NCBI GenBank assembly: GCA_964407285.1
Contig: CAYOVG010000065.1
Span: 1 to 22,958, forward strand
Origin: CAYOVG01 sp964407285
GTDB taxonomy: Bacteria; Desulfobacterota; Syntrophobacteria; Syntrophobacterales; Syntrophobacteraceae
Direction: 5' to 3'
Length of the DNA: 22,958 nt
Of the stretch, positions 1-7,440 are shown piece by piece. Numbering within the stretch: the stretch's first letter is position 1; each line of letters starts with the position of its first letter. The notes under the pieces were generated by a model, which worked only from the letters and a program-made list of their open reading frames with translations, made no database searches and was not told where the DNA came from. A program made the translations under genes and the position numbers.

Positions 1-64
1 TGCGAGTCCCGGTCGTCCGGCATTCCCCCGATGCCCGGAACCCGTCTTCCTTATCTCGACACCG

Positions 65-790
65 CTACTGGTGCTCGATGGAGAAGGTTTTGCCGTAAAA
101 GCCCGTCCCCGAAATATCGGTTGCGATATCGGCTATATCGGGGACCCCATTGCCTCGAGGCTTCTCGATGCCCCTCACGTTGCCCGCCAGTCTTACCGGG
201 CGCTCCACAGCGGCCGAGGCCAGTTGCCGGCTCTCCTCTTCGACCTTCCGGATCTCGCCGACAACCACCTTTCCGGCTTCGGGCTTGCGGTCGGCATCGA
301 CGGTTTCGTACCACCTGATAAGGTCCTCCAGGGCGGTAAGCCGGTGAGGACTCGCCAGCAGATAGAAGGTTTCCCTTCCGATGTTCTTATCCAGTTCGAA
401 CCATTCATTCCCCCGAGGGATGTAGTAACCGCGGTCCACCTTGTAGTCGCCGTTGAATTGATCGAGGTTGTAGGGAAACAACAGCTTCACTTCACCCGAG
501 TCGTTGCAGTGGATGACGTAGACGAAGCATTCGCTCTTCGGGACGACGAGAAGCTTCAATTGATCGCCGCTCTTGAGGATCATGTCCCGGTCGACACTGA
601 TCAGCTTCTGATCGTTGCCCATTCGCTGCAGCGCTCCGAAAGCCCATTGGAAAGCGATATCCCGCCCTTCCTCCCGTTCCGCCGCCGAACCCGAAACGGG
701 ACCGGCCGACAGTGCGAGAACCAACGCCAGAAGCGCAATCCCCGGCATCGCAAACCATCGCTTCACCGCCGCACTACCGAAACCACTCAT
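65..790 (-). CDS. Secreted DUF4384-domain protein
   Basis: This encodes a 241-residue protein. It starts with a positively charged N-terminus and a hydrophobic run (about residues 10-34, ending ALSAGPVSGSAA), which is a typical Sec signal peptide, so the product is probably periplasmic or exported. The body (about 55-160) has the DUF4384 pattern: a 'SGDQLKLLVVP' strand, 'CFVYVIHCNDSGEVKLLFP', an 'IPRGNEWFELD' strand and 'GRETFYLLAS'. This fold is often found beside or fused to caspase-like or kinase domains; its biochemical role is not known. The start at 790 was chosen over an upstream ATG at 826 because GAGGAGAG lies just before it. The gene follows the caspase-FGE gene on the same strand with a gap of about 200 bp that holds a long hairpin. 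The C-terminal 60 residues match nothing I recognise. Confidence 0.85.
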   Translation of the reverse strand: MSGFGSAAVKRWFAMPGIALLALVLALSAGPVSGSAAEREEGRDIAFQWAFGALQRMGNDQKLISVDRDMILKSGDQLKLLVVPKSECFVYVIHCNDSGEVKLLFPYNLDQFNGDYKVDRGYYIPRGNEWFELDKNIGRETFYLLASPHRLTALEDLIRWYETVDADRKPEAGKVVVGEIRKVEEESRQLASAAVERPVRLAGNVRGIEKPRGNGVPDIADIATDISGTGFYGKTFSIEHQ

Positions 791-837
791 GTTCCACTCT
801 CCTCTTCCGCATTTGAATGCAACCATAAAAAGCTTAG

Positions 838-907
838 ACCACGAAAAACACGAAAAGGCACGAAAAAGGAATCTTCTCCTTTCGTGTCCTTTCGTGTTTT
901 TCGCGGT
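838..907. repeat. 28-bp imperfect inverted repeat (CACGAAA type), long hairpin
   Basis: Positions 838-865 and 880-907 are reverse complements at 25 of 28 positions and are separated by a 14-nt loop. The arms are made of CACGAAA-like words. The hairpin lies between the caspase-FGE gene and the DUF4384 gene. It has no clear T-tract on the minus strand, so it is more likely an interspersed palindromic repeat, or an RNA structure that tunes read-through to the second gene, than a standard terminator. Confidence 0.75.
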
Positions 908-991
908 TAATGCTTTTCCGCCCTTCCCGGTTTAATATCTATGTATTCGCAGTTGCGTATTCGGATGTATACGTTATTCGTGGTCCGTGAT

Positions 992-2692
992 TCAAGGTTT
1001 TCTGATCAGCCGAAAACCGAGATTGTCGTTCATCCCGCCGGGCAGTCCGGCGGACCGGACGGCGCAACGGACGCCGGCCGCGGAGCTGTGCCAGTGTCCT
1101 CCGCGAATCGAGCGGTAAATATTCTTATCTCCCGAGCCGGAACCGGCGGATGCGGGACCTTCGGTCCGGCTGTTCCCGTACGCATCGGCGACGTAGACGT
1201 TTTCGCACCATTCGGAAACATTCCCAAGCATATCGCAGAGTCCGAAGCCGTTGGGTTGAAAGGCGGCCACCGGGGCTGTAGCCGCATAGCCGTCGTCGCA
1301 CTCGAAGGCGTCATTCCAGGACCAGCGCCGCTTGCCGCTCCGGTCCGCCACATTCTCATAGCCGCATGCCCGGTTGGGCTCGTCTCCCCAGTACCGCGCC
1401 GACTGCGCCCCGGCCCTGCCGGCATATTCCCACTCCTGCTCGGTGGGCAACCGGAATTCATACTGCCCGCCGCTTTGCTTCTTGAGCCACCGGGCGAACT
1501 CCACGGCGTCCCCCCAACTCACATACACCACCGGCTGACTGTCCCCATTGAGCGAAATGCCCTCGTAGTCCCTGCTGTCGTGGTTCGGCTGGAATTTCTT
1601 GAACTGGCCGTTCGTCACTTCCGTCTTTCCCATCCAGAACCCATCGACACAGACCTGGTATACCGGCCCCTCGTCGGCTTCCCTGCCCGCTTCGCCGTCG
1701 GGACTCCCCATCTGGAAACAACCGCCCGGAATCCAGACAAACTCCATACCGGTAGCAGGTTCCTTCCAGACCTTGCTCGCGGAGCGGCTCACCCCCTCAC
1801 CGCCGCCTGCCGGAACGGACGGCCCCCGCGGGAGCTTCCCCGCGGCCCGTGCGGAATCGGCCACGGGAGGAGGAGGCACGAAGTAGAAATCCCCCTCCAG
1901 CGAGGACGATTCCCACGGCGTCTGCTTCCCGCCGGTTTCCTGGCGCACGGTGGCCCTCACGTGCTTGAACACGTCTTCGATCTTGAGGCCCGGGGTGCGC
2001 AAAGTCTTCACCAGGGCCGAGGTATAGGGGCCGTTTTCCCCTTCCCCGTCGGCCGCCGTGGAGCCGGGAGCGGTGGCGTAGGCGATGAGCGTGCCCGAAG
2101 GAGCGTCCACCGACGCGAGCCCCTTCACCTCGGACCGGAAGCCGCGGCCGAACGGATTGTCGCGGCAGGCGTCAAGAACAACGATATTCATGCGATTTCG
2201 CGCATTCTCCATCTCCCCCAATACGGACCCCATATCGACGGCTTCGTACTCCACCTGCCGTTCGTGTTCGATCTTCGCTCCGACCGGGATCAGGTAGTTC
2301 CTCCCGCTCACCTGCACGCCGTGGCCGGCATAGTAGAACAGGCCGACCCCGCCCTTGAGCAGATTCCGGCCGAATGCCTGGATTTCCTGTTTCATCGCCT
2401 TCTGATCCAGGTCGGTCTTCTCGGTCACATCAAAGCCGGCGTCGCGCAGTCCCGCGGCCATGGCCTTTGCATCGTTGAGCGCGTTCTTGAGCGGAGAATT
2501 CTCGTAGGTTCCGTTTCCTATGACAAGGGCTACCTTCCGGTCCTGTTCCCGTTGCCCGGCGTCGCCGCCGTCTCCTCCCGGAGAGACCGTAATGAGACCT
2601 CGGTCCGCGGCTCCCGCCGCACAGGCGAAAAACAGGCAAAAAGAGAGGCAGAATAACAATATACAAAATCTTGTCCTTGCAGGCTTACGCAT
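992..2692 (-). CDS. Secreted caspase-like (C14) peptidase fused to an FGE/sulfatase-modifying-factor-like domain
   Basis: This encodes 566 residues. A signal peptide (about 1-29, hydrophobic core ILLFCLSFCLFFACAAG) suggests export. Residues 53-275 form a caspase p20-like domain: 'KVALVIGNGTY', the catalytic His124 in 'YYAGHG' and Cys176 in 'LDACRDNPF'. A Pro/Gly-rich linker (273-305) leads to an FGE-sulfatase (SUMF1-like) fold from about 314 to the end, with 'MEFVWIPGGCFQMGS', 'LPTEQEWEYA', 'MLGNVSEW' and a terminal 'GFRLIRKP'. The two oxidase cysteines expected just after the RGG-W motif of true FGE enzymes are Ser and Val here, so that domain is probably a binding module rather than an oxidase. 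The start at 2692 was chosen for AAGGAG at 5-nt spacing and because it puts the signal peptide at the N-terminus. Caspase-FGE fusions are known as bacterial orthocaspases or metacaspases; substrates are mostly unknown. Confidence 0.9.
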   Translation of the reverse strand: MRKPARTRFCILLFCLSFCLFFACAAGAADRGLITVSPGGDGGDAGQREQDRKVALVIGNGTYENSPLKNALNDAKAMAAGLRDAGFDVTEKTDLDQKAMKQEIQAFGRNLLKGGVGLFYYAGHGVQVSGRNYLIPVGAKIEHERQVEYEAVDMGSVLGEMENARNRMNIVVLDACRDNPFGRGFRSEVKGLASVDAPSGTLIAYATAPGSTAADGEGENGPYTSALVKTLRTPGLKIEDVFKHVRATVRQETGGKQTPWESSSLEGDFYFVPPPPVADSARAAGKLPRGPSVPAGGGEGVSRSASKVWKEPATGMEFVWIPGGCFQMGSPDGEAGREADEGPVYQVCVDGFWMGKTEVTNGQFKKFQPNHDSRDYEGISLNGDSQPVVYVSWGDAVEFARWLKKQSGGQYEFRLPTEQEWEYAGRAGAQSARYWGDEPNRACGYENVADRSGKRRWSWNDAFECDDGYAATAPVAAFQPNGFGLCDMLGNVSEWCENVYVADAYGNSRTEGPASAGSGSGDKNIYRSIRGGHWHSSAAGVRCAVRSAGLPGGMNDNLGFRLIRKP

Positions 2693-3230
2693 AATTCTCC
2701 TTACACCTATATGAAAATCGACCCGGAAAGGGCGCGTCCGGCCGTCATCCATTCCGGGTTGCAAGACGAATACCATCGGGCCGGAGCACCCGACCGCTTC
2801 ACGGCGGCGAACCAACGAACGGCGCCCGTTCAAGGGAAGTCGGCTTACGGAGGTCGGAGGTCGGAAGAACTCTCTTCAATCCGATCTCCGACTTCCGACC
2901 ACCGACTTCCGTATCCATGGTTTTCACGCGACTGCCCGCGAAACGGAATAAACCCGGCCCGCACGGCGTCCCCCGACTGAACGACGACCGCGGGGCGACC
3001 GCCAAAAGGAATTTTTAGAGCATATCGGATTGAAATTCAAACATTCTCGAAAATTTTTCCCTCCATGGAGTGGATAGGGGCCCCGCCGCATCCGCCTCGA
3101 CGGCTTCTTTCTTCTCGCCCGGTGTGCAAAAATGCGTTCGCAACATTATCTTTTGTGCAAAATCGGTAATCCATGCGCGAAGCGCACCCCTGCTTCCGCA
3201 CCTTCCAGGCACCGTATCGTGGAGTTGGAC
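2693..3230. other. Intergenic region between divergent units, with one repeat copy
   Basis: These 538 bases separate the minus-strand caspase gene from the plus-strand reductase gene. Apart from the heptamer repeat at 2835-2940, I see no convincing gene. The promoters of both divergent units must lie here or close by, but I could not assign clear -35/-10 pairs. Confidence 0.5.
2835..2940 (+). repeat. Heptamer-based interspersed repeat, copy A (partial)
   Basis: This stretch matches 16863-16968 almost base for base, with only a few substitutions. It consists of CGGAGGT/CGGAAGT-type 7-mers, a spacer containing GAACTCTCTTCAATC, then inverted 7-mers of the type CGACTTC/CGACCAC, so it can fold into a long stem. 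It lacks the GTTGCGG-rich half carried by the larger copies at 7.1-7.4 kb and 16.8-17.1 kb. Confidence 0.85.
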
Positions 3231-3974
3231 ATGGCGATCTTGAACGCGAATGCTTTCCTGGACGGCATCAGAGCCGCTCTCGATGGAGCCGGGGAGCACC
3301 GGATGCGCACCGGACGGCCCTTCTGCACTCTCACTTACGCCCAGAGCGTGGACGGATGCATCGCCTGCGACCCCATGAATCCGCTCGCCATCAGCGGCCC
3401 CGAATCCATGGTTCTGACCCACAGGCTACGCAGCCTGCATGACGCCATCCTCGTGGGTATCCGAACGGTGCTGGCCGACAACCCCCGCCTGAATGTCCGG
3501 CTGGTGGATGGCCCCGACCCTCAACCCGTGGTGCTGGACGGAAACTTGCGCATCCCTCCCGATTGCCGCCTTCTCGACAACGGGAGCAAAAGGCCGTGGA
3601 TCGCCGCGGGCTTCGATGCGGAGTACCGCCGAAGGGACGAACTGGAAGCCGGAGGCGCGACCGTGATGAGGCTTCCCACGGACGCCCGCGGCTGGATTGC
3701 CCTGGACCCCCTCCTCCGGGCAATGGGCGAAATGGGCATCGACAGCCTGATGATCGAGGGCGGGGCGCGGGTCCTCACTAGCTTCATGAGGGCGCGGCTG
3801 GTCGATCAGGTGGTCATAACCATTGCCCCCATGATGGTGGGTGGAGTGCGCGCGTTCCTCATGCTGAGCGATGATCCGGCTTCGCTCCCGCGCCTGGCGG
3901 GGGCGCGTTACACCGTTTTGGGAAATGACCTGGTCCTGTGGGGACAGCCCGCCTGGGAGGACGAGGTAGCGTGA
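3231..3974 (+). CDS. Stand-alone RibD C-terminal-type (DHFR-like) reductase
   Basis: The 247-residue protein covers the RibD_C reductase fold (COG1985) with no cytidine-deaminase-like N-terminal domain. Visible family motifs are 'TLTYAQSVDG' (34-42), 'GIRTVLADNPRL' (76-87, NADPH and substrate region) and 'IDSLMIEGGARVLTSF' (170-185). In riboflavin synthesis this fold reduces the ribose of a 5-amino-pyrimidine phosphate with NADPH, but stand-alone members act in several other pathways. The start at 3231 is preceded by GTGGAG at about 6-nt spacing; an upstream in-frame ATG at 3132 would add 33 residues that do not look conserved. The stop overlaps the next gene's GTG start (GTGA), so the two are probably translationally coupled. 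The neighbours (dehydrogenase, PTPS-like, glycosyltransferase) suggest a dedicated small-molecule pathway rather than housekeeping riboflavin synthesis. This role is inferred. Confidence 0.88.
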   Translation: MAILNANAFLDGIRAALDGAGEHRMRTGRPFCTLTYAQSVDGCIACDPMNPLAISGPESMVLTHRLRSLHDAILVGIRTVLADNPRLNVRLVDGPDPQPVVLDGNLRIPPDCRLLDNGSKRPWIAAGFDAEYRRRDELEAGGATVMRLPTDARGWIALDPLLRAMGEMGIDSLMIEGGARVLTSFMRARLVDQVVITIAPMMVGGVRAFLMLSDDPASLPRLAGARYTVLGNDLVLWGQPAWEDEVA

Positions 3975-5044
3975 TCCGGCGGCGCGCCGTCTATTTCACG
4001 GGACCTCGGGAAGCGGCGGTGCGGGAAGAGTACCTCCCGGAACCGGAACCGGGCATGGTGCTCGTCGAGACTTTGCTGTCGGCCGTAAGCACGGGAAGCG
4101 AATTGCTCGCCTACAGGGGAGACGCGCCGCACGATATGTCGCTGGACGTGTCCATATCATCCCTCCAGGGGCGGTTCTCATTTCCGTTCAAGTATGGCTA
4201 CAGCGCGGTGGGCAAAGTCCTGACGCCGTCACACGGAGTGGACGACTCCCGGACGGGCGGACTCGTGTTTTGCTTTCAGCCGCACCAGAGCCATTTCACG
4301 GCGCGGCCGGACGATCTTTTTCCAGCGCCCGCCGGCATGAAACCGGAGGACGCCGTTTTCCTCTCCAACATGGAAACGGCCGTGAACCTGGTCATGGACG
4401 GCCGTCCCGCAATAGGCGAATCCGTCTTGGTTCTGGGACAGGGCATCGTGGGCCTTCTCACGACAAGGCTGCTTTCGGGTTTTCCGCTCGGCGCGCTCCT
4501 GGCCGTTGATGCCCACCCGCTTCGCCGCGAGGCTTCGGTCGCGATGGGAGGAGCGCATTGCTGCCTGGACCCGGCCGACCCGGAAACGCCGGCCCGTCTT
4601 GCGGCCTTTCTGGAAAAGAGCGGTGGGGCGGACCTCGTCTATGAACTGTCCGGGAATCCGGCTGCTCTGAATGCGGCGGTTGCATCCTGCGGCTTCGGAG
4701 GCCGGATAGTGGTGGGGTCCTGGTACGGACGCAAGGAGGTCCGTCTTGACCTGGGGAGCAGGTTCCACCGGGAGCGGCTCAAGATCGTCAGCAGCCAGGT
4801 GAGCACGTTGTCGCCCGAGTTTGCGGGCCGGTGGAACAAGGCCCGGCGCATGGATGTCGCCTGGCGCGCGATCGAAAGGGCCCGGCCGTCGCGATTGATC
4901 ACGCGCCGCGTGCCCGTGGAGCAAGCCGCGGAAGCGTACCGGATGCTGGATGCGGACCCGTCCCGCCACCTGCAGGTGGTATTCACTTACGGTGCGGGGG
5001 AAGACGCCGGCGGCGGCGACTTTAGTCCGCTACCAGGCGAGTGA
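3971..5044 (+). CDS. Medium-chain dehydrogenase/reductase (BchC/threonine-dehydrogenase-like) lacking zinc ligands
   Basis: The 357-residue product has the two-domain MDR layout: a GroES-like N-terminal half, then a Rossmann fold with 'VLVLGQGIVGLL' (GQGIVG at 156-161) followed by an acidic residue in 'LAVDAHPL', which favours NAD(H). Zinc-dependent members have a catalytic Cys in an ICGTD-like motif and a GHE motif. Here these are 'VSTGSE' (39-44) and 'KYGYSAVG' (74-81), and the four-Cys structural zinc loop is missing. The protein therefore resembles the BchC-like or quinone-oxidoreductase-like branch rather than a true zinc alcohol dehydrogenase. The GTG start at 3971 overlaps the previous stop by 4 bases and has a GAGG ribosome site just upstream. 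It is probably the second gene of a four-gene unit. The substrate is unknown. Confidence 0.88.
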   Translation: MIRRRAVYFTGPREAAVREEYLPEPEPGMVLVETLLSAVSTGSELLAYRGDAPHDMSLDVSISSLQGRFSFPFKYGYSAVGKVLTPSHGVDDSRTGGLVFCFQPHQSHFTARPDDLFPAPAGMKPEDAVFLSNMETAVNLVMDGRPAIGESVLVLGQGIVGLLTTRLLSGFPLGALLAVDAHPLRREASVAMGGAHCCLDPADPETPARLAAFLEKSGGADLVYELSGNPAALNAAVASCGFGGRIVVGSWYGRKEVRLDLGSRFHRERLKIVSSQVSTLSPEFAGRWNKARRMDVAWRAIERARPSRLITRRVPVEQAAEAYRMLDADPSRHLQVVFTYGAGEDAGGGDFSPLPGE

Positions 5045-5059
5045 ACCGGAGCCTCTCCG

Positions 5060-5125
5060 CTTCGTGTTGCGTGTTTCGGGTTGCGTGTTACGAGTTACGG
5101 GTTGCGGGTTGCGGGTTTGAACCAG
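5060..5125 (+). repeat. GTTGCGG-type heptamer repeat tract
   Basis: A short tract of 7-nt words related to GTTGCGG (variants GTTACGA, GTTACGG, GTTTCGG) fills most of the gap between the dehydrogenase and the PTPS-like gene. The same words make up half of the larger repeats at 7.1 and 17.1 kb. It interrupts an otherwise tightly packed unit, which suggests later insertion or expansion. Confidence 0.75.
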
Positions 5126-5237
5126 ACAGGTTACGGGTTGGAATCGGACCGATGCCCGTGAAGGAACCGCGGCACGGCGCCGTCAAATAGCCGATATTGG
5201 GGAAAGCCGCCGGAAACGAAACCAGGGGGAAGAATCG

Positions 5238-5624
5238 ATGTACGGAGTAGCTGTCACTCGTGAACTGGAAGCCTTCCACTATCTCGTTGGAGTGGATGAA
5301 GGAGACTGGGGCCATGAAGAGCAACCCCACCGGCACAGGTACAAGGTGGAGGCGTTGATCTCCGGTGAAGAGCTGGACTCGTTCGGATTTCTCGTCGACA
5401 TCACCGTACTCCAGCGCGCAATGGAAGAACTGATGAATTATTTCAAAGGAAAGACCCTCAACATGTTGCCCGAATTCTCGGGCATAAATCCCAGCGTCGA
5501 GCACTTCTGCCGGGTCTGGTGCCGTATGTTGAAAGACGCCCTCGATACGCAACGCCTCGCCTCCATTACGGTCCGGATATGGGAAAGCGAAATTGCCTGG
5601 GCAACGTACAAAGAAACGCTTTAA
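5238..5624 (+). CDS. COG0720 (6-pyruvoyltetrahydropterin synthase/QueD-like) protein with altered active site
   Basis: The 128-residue length fits the T-fold PTPS/QueD family. By manual alignment to E. coli QueD, the three zinc-binding histidines remain: His14 in 'LEAFHYL', and His31 and His33 in 'PHRHRY', where most members have HGH. The pterin-anchoring Glu116 in 'IWESE' and the 'NPSVE' motif (84-88) also remain. The catalytic Cys four residues before the His pair is Glu27, and the usual catalytic Asp-His pair appears to be Lys70-Gly71 ('FKGKTLN'). The protein can therefore probably bind zinc and a pterin-like ligand but should not carry out normal QueD or PTPS chemistry. A Glu in place of the Cys recalls the folate-pathway PTPS-III branch, although the missing Asp-His pair does not. 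The start at 5238 follows AGGGGGA at about 7-nt spacing. The next gene begins 21 bp downstream. Confidence 0.85.
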   Translation: MYGVAVTRELEAFHYLVGVDEGDWGHEEQPHRHRYKVEALISGEELDSFGFLVDITVLQRAMEELMNYFKGKTLNMLPEFSGINPSVEHFCRVWCRMLKDALDTQRLASITVRIWESEIAWATYKETL

Positions 5625-5645
5625 AAAGCCCCTCGGAAAGACGGA

Positions 5646-6788
5646 ATGCGGATCGGACTCGTCATTTACGGCTCGCTGGACACTCTGAGCGGCGGTTACC
5701 TGTACGACCGCAAGCTGGTGGATTACCTGCGCTCGCGTGGGGACCACGTGGAGATCTTCTCCCTGCCGTGGAGATCGTACTCCGCACACCTGAGGGACAA
5801 CTTCTCCGTCCGCTGGATGAACGTGATTGCACGCGCGCGGCTGGACGTACTGCTCCAGGACGAACTGAATCACCCTTCCCTGTTCGTGCTGAACCGGCAT
5901 CTCCGGCGACGGGCATCCTTCCCCGTCATCAGCATTGTCCACCATCTCAGGTGCGCCGAACGGCGCTGCCGGGCGCTCAACGCGCTGTACCGGGAGGTCG
6001 AAAGAGCGTACATCAGGTCCGTGGACGGGTTCATCTATAACAGCCGCACGACCCGCGGCACGGTGGAGGCGCTCCTCGGGCGCGGACGGCAGGGGCGTCA
6101 CGGCCTGCCGCCCTGTGTAGTGGCCTATCCGGGCGGAGACCGCCTCGACTCCGCCCTCGGAGAGAACGAAATCTCCCGGCGGGCGTTCCGGGACAGCACC
6201 CTCAGGATGTTGTTCGTGGGCAACATCATACCCCGCAAGGGACTCAACGGCTTCCTGACCGCCCTTGCAGGACTGAACACAGGCAACGGGACCGGGATCG
6301 GTTGCGATTGGGACTGGGAACTCACACTCGCCGGAAGTCTCGACGCGGACCCGGCGTATGCCCGGACATTGACGGAGCGCGTCGCTTCTTCGGGCATGAG
6401 CGGGAAAGTGCGGTTCGTGGGCGCCGTTTCGGATGCCCGGCTGGCTGAACTGCTCGCCGGGAGCGACCTGATGGCCTTGCCCTGTTCGTACGAGGGATTC
6501 GGGATAGCGTGCCTTGAAGGAATGGCGTTCGGGCTCCCCGCCCTGGTCTGCAGTTCGGGAGGCGCCCGGGAAATCGTCCGCCACGGCGAAAGCGGATACC
6601 TGATCGATCAAGGGGACATCGAGGCGATACGGACAATCATAACCGCGCTTGCGGTGGATCGGGAAAGGCTGCTCAAACTCAGCCTTTCCGCGCGCAGGCG
6701 CTTCAACATGTTCCCGACATGGGAACAAACCACTGCCGCTATCAGGAAGTTCATTTCCGGGTCGGAAATGAATCCTTCCCGATACTGA
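5646..6788 (+). CDS. GT4-family glycosyltransferase (GT-B fold)
   Basis: The 380-residue protein has a Rossmann-like N-terminal acceptor domain ('MRIGLVIYGSLDTLSGGYLYDRKLVDYL') and a C-terminal donor-binding domain with 'LFVGNIIPRKGL' (189-200), 'SDLMALPCSYEGFG' and the retaining GT4 E-x7-E pair at Glu283 and Glu291, followed by 'GLPALVCSSGGAREIV'. It should transfer a sugar from a nucleotide-sugar donor; neither sugar nor acceptor can be read from sequence. No transmembrane segment is visible, so it is probably cytoplasmic. It is the last gene of the unit that starts at 3231. The next gene is convergent, with only 15 bp between the stops. In this context the acceptor may be a small molecule made by the upstream enzymes rather than a cell-surface glycan. 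That is inferred from context only. Confidence 0.9.
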   Translation: MRIGLVIYGSLDTLSGGYLYDRKLVDYLRSRGDHVEIFSLPWRSYSAHLRDNFSVRWMNVIARARLDVLLQDELNHPSLFVLNRHLRRRASFPVISIVHHLRCAERRCRALNALYREVERAYIRSVDGFIYNSRTTRGTVEALLGRGRQGRHGLPPCVVAYPGGDRLDSALGENEISRRAFRDSTLRMLFVGNIIPRKGLNGFLTALAGLNTGNGTGIGCDWDWELTLAGSLDADPAYARTLTERVASSGMSGKVRFVGAVSDARLAELLAGSDLMALPCSYEGFGIACLEGMAFGLPALVCSSGGAREIVRHGESGYLIDQGDIEAIRTIITALAVDRERLLKLSLSARRRFNMFPTWEQTTAAIRKFISGSEMNPSRY

Positions 6789-6803
6789 TCTTTATCCCTT
6801 GCC

Positions 6804-6980
6804 TTACGCCACTTCCTCGTGGGAATCGCCGGAGGCCGGGGTATGCACGGCTTCATTGTCTCGGTAAGGCATAAGGTCGCCGGGAACTTGTTTTTCACGC
6901 AACATCGATAGGACAGAGGCCAGGATCACGCCAATAACCACACCGACGAAGATCCCCGCCAGAAAAGCTAAAAATACCAT
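6804..6980 (-). CDS. Small single-span membrane protein, hypothetical
   Basis: This 58-residue product has one strong transmembrane segment ('FLAFLAGIFVGVVIGVILASVL', broken here only by turn residues) followed by a short acidic, hydrophilic tail. The start at 6980 was chosen over an upstream ATG at 7019 because GGAGGTG stands just before it. I do not recognise the family. It lies tail to tail with the glycosyltransferase gene. Confidence 0.65.
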   Translation of the reverse strand: MVFLAFLAGIFVGVVIGVILASVLSMLREKQVPGDLMPYRDNEAVHTPASGDSHEEVA

Positions 6981-7084
6981 ATGCACCTCCAAACTTATAC
7001 GGTGTTTTATCATAGCCAATATCCCGCAATGTGGAAAGAAAAAATGCAGATCTCGTGGATGGAGGCGGCGACGGCTTCGGGGTG

Positions 7085-7440
7085 CCTTCGCGTTGCGGGT
7101 TGCCTTCGGGTTGCGAGTTGCGGGCTTCGAGTTGCGGGTTCAGGGCTTCGTAAATCATGGCGGTAAGTCGTGTTGCGGGTTGCTTTCGCATTGCGGGTTC
7201 CAGGGATATGACCATTTCGTGGGTGGTGATGTGAGAACCACAACCAGATCAGAGTTCAGGTCGTATCGCGGGTGGTGGCGTGAAAACCACGGATACGGAA
7301 GTCGGAGATCGAATTGAAGAGAGTTCTTCCGACCTCCGATTGCCGACTTCCGTCCGGAGACGAATGTCGGACGAATCCATTCCGATCTCCGACCACCGAC
7401 ATCCGTTTTCCGACTTCCGTCTTCCGACTTCCGTCATGCG
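7085..7440 (-). repeat. Heptamer-based interspersed repeat, copy B
   Basis: The core at about 7141-7355 is the reverse complement of 16861-17076, nearly identical over more than 200 bp apart from small indels of whole repeat words. One side (7085-7210) is made of GTTGCGG/GCTTCGT-type 7-mers, the other (7295-7440) of CGGAAGT/CGACTTC-type 7-mers. The non-repetitive middle (about 7210-7290) contains a shared stretch with TGAGAACCACAACCAGATC. I see no coding potential, transposase or target-site duplication. Confidence 0.88.

Noticed and set aside
1..64. Possible start of another minus-strand gene at 23
   Set aside because: Only seven codons are in the window and the purine-rich site abuts the ATG with no spacing, so it cannot be supported.
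941..2656. Long plus-strand open frame over the caspase-FGE gene
   Set aside because: It is a shadow of the minus-strand gene, which has catalytic motifs, a signal peptide and a ribosome site; the plus frame is rich in Arg/Pro/Gly with no known domain.
5088..6728. Minus-strand open frame over the PTPS-like and glycosyltransferase genes
   Set aside because: Both plus-strand genes are clear family members; the antisense frame shows no domain and starts inside a gene.
7085..7440. Insertion sequence at the repeat copies
   Set aside because: No transposase frame, no terminal inverted repeats bounding the copies and no target duplication were seen.
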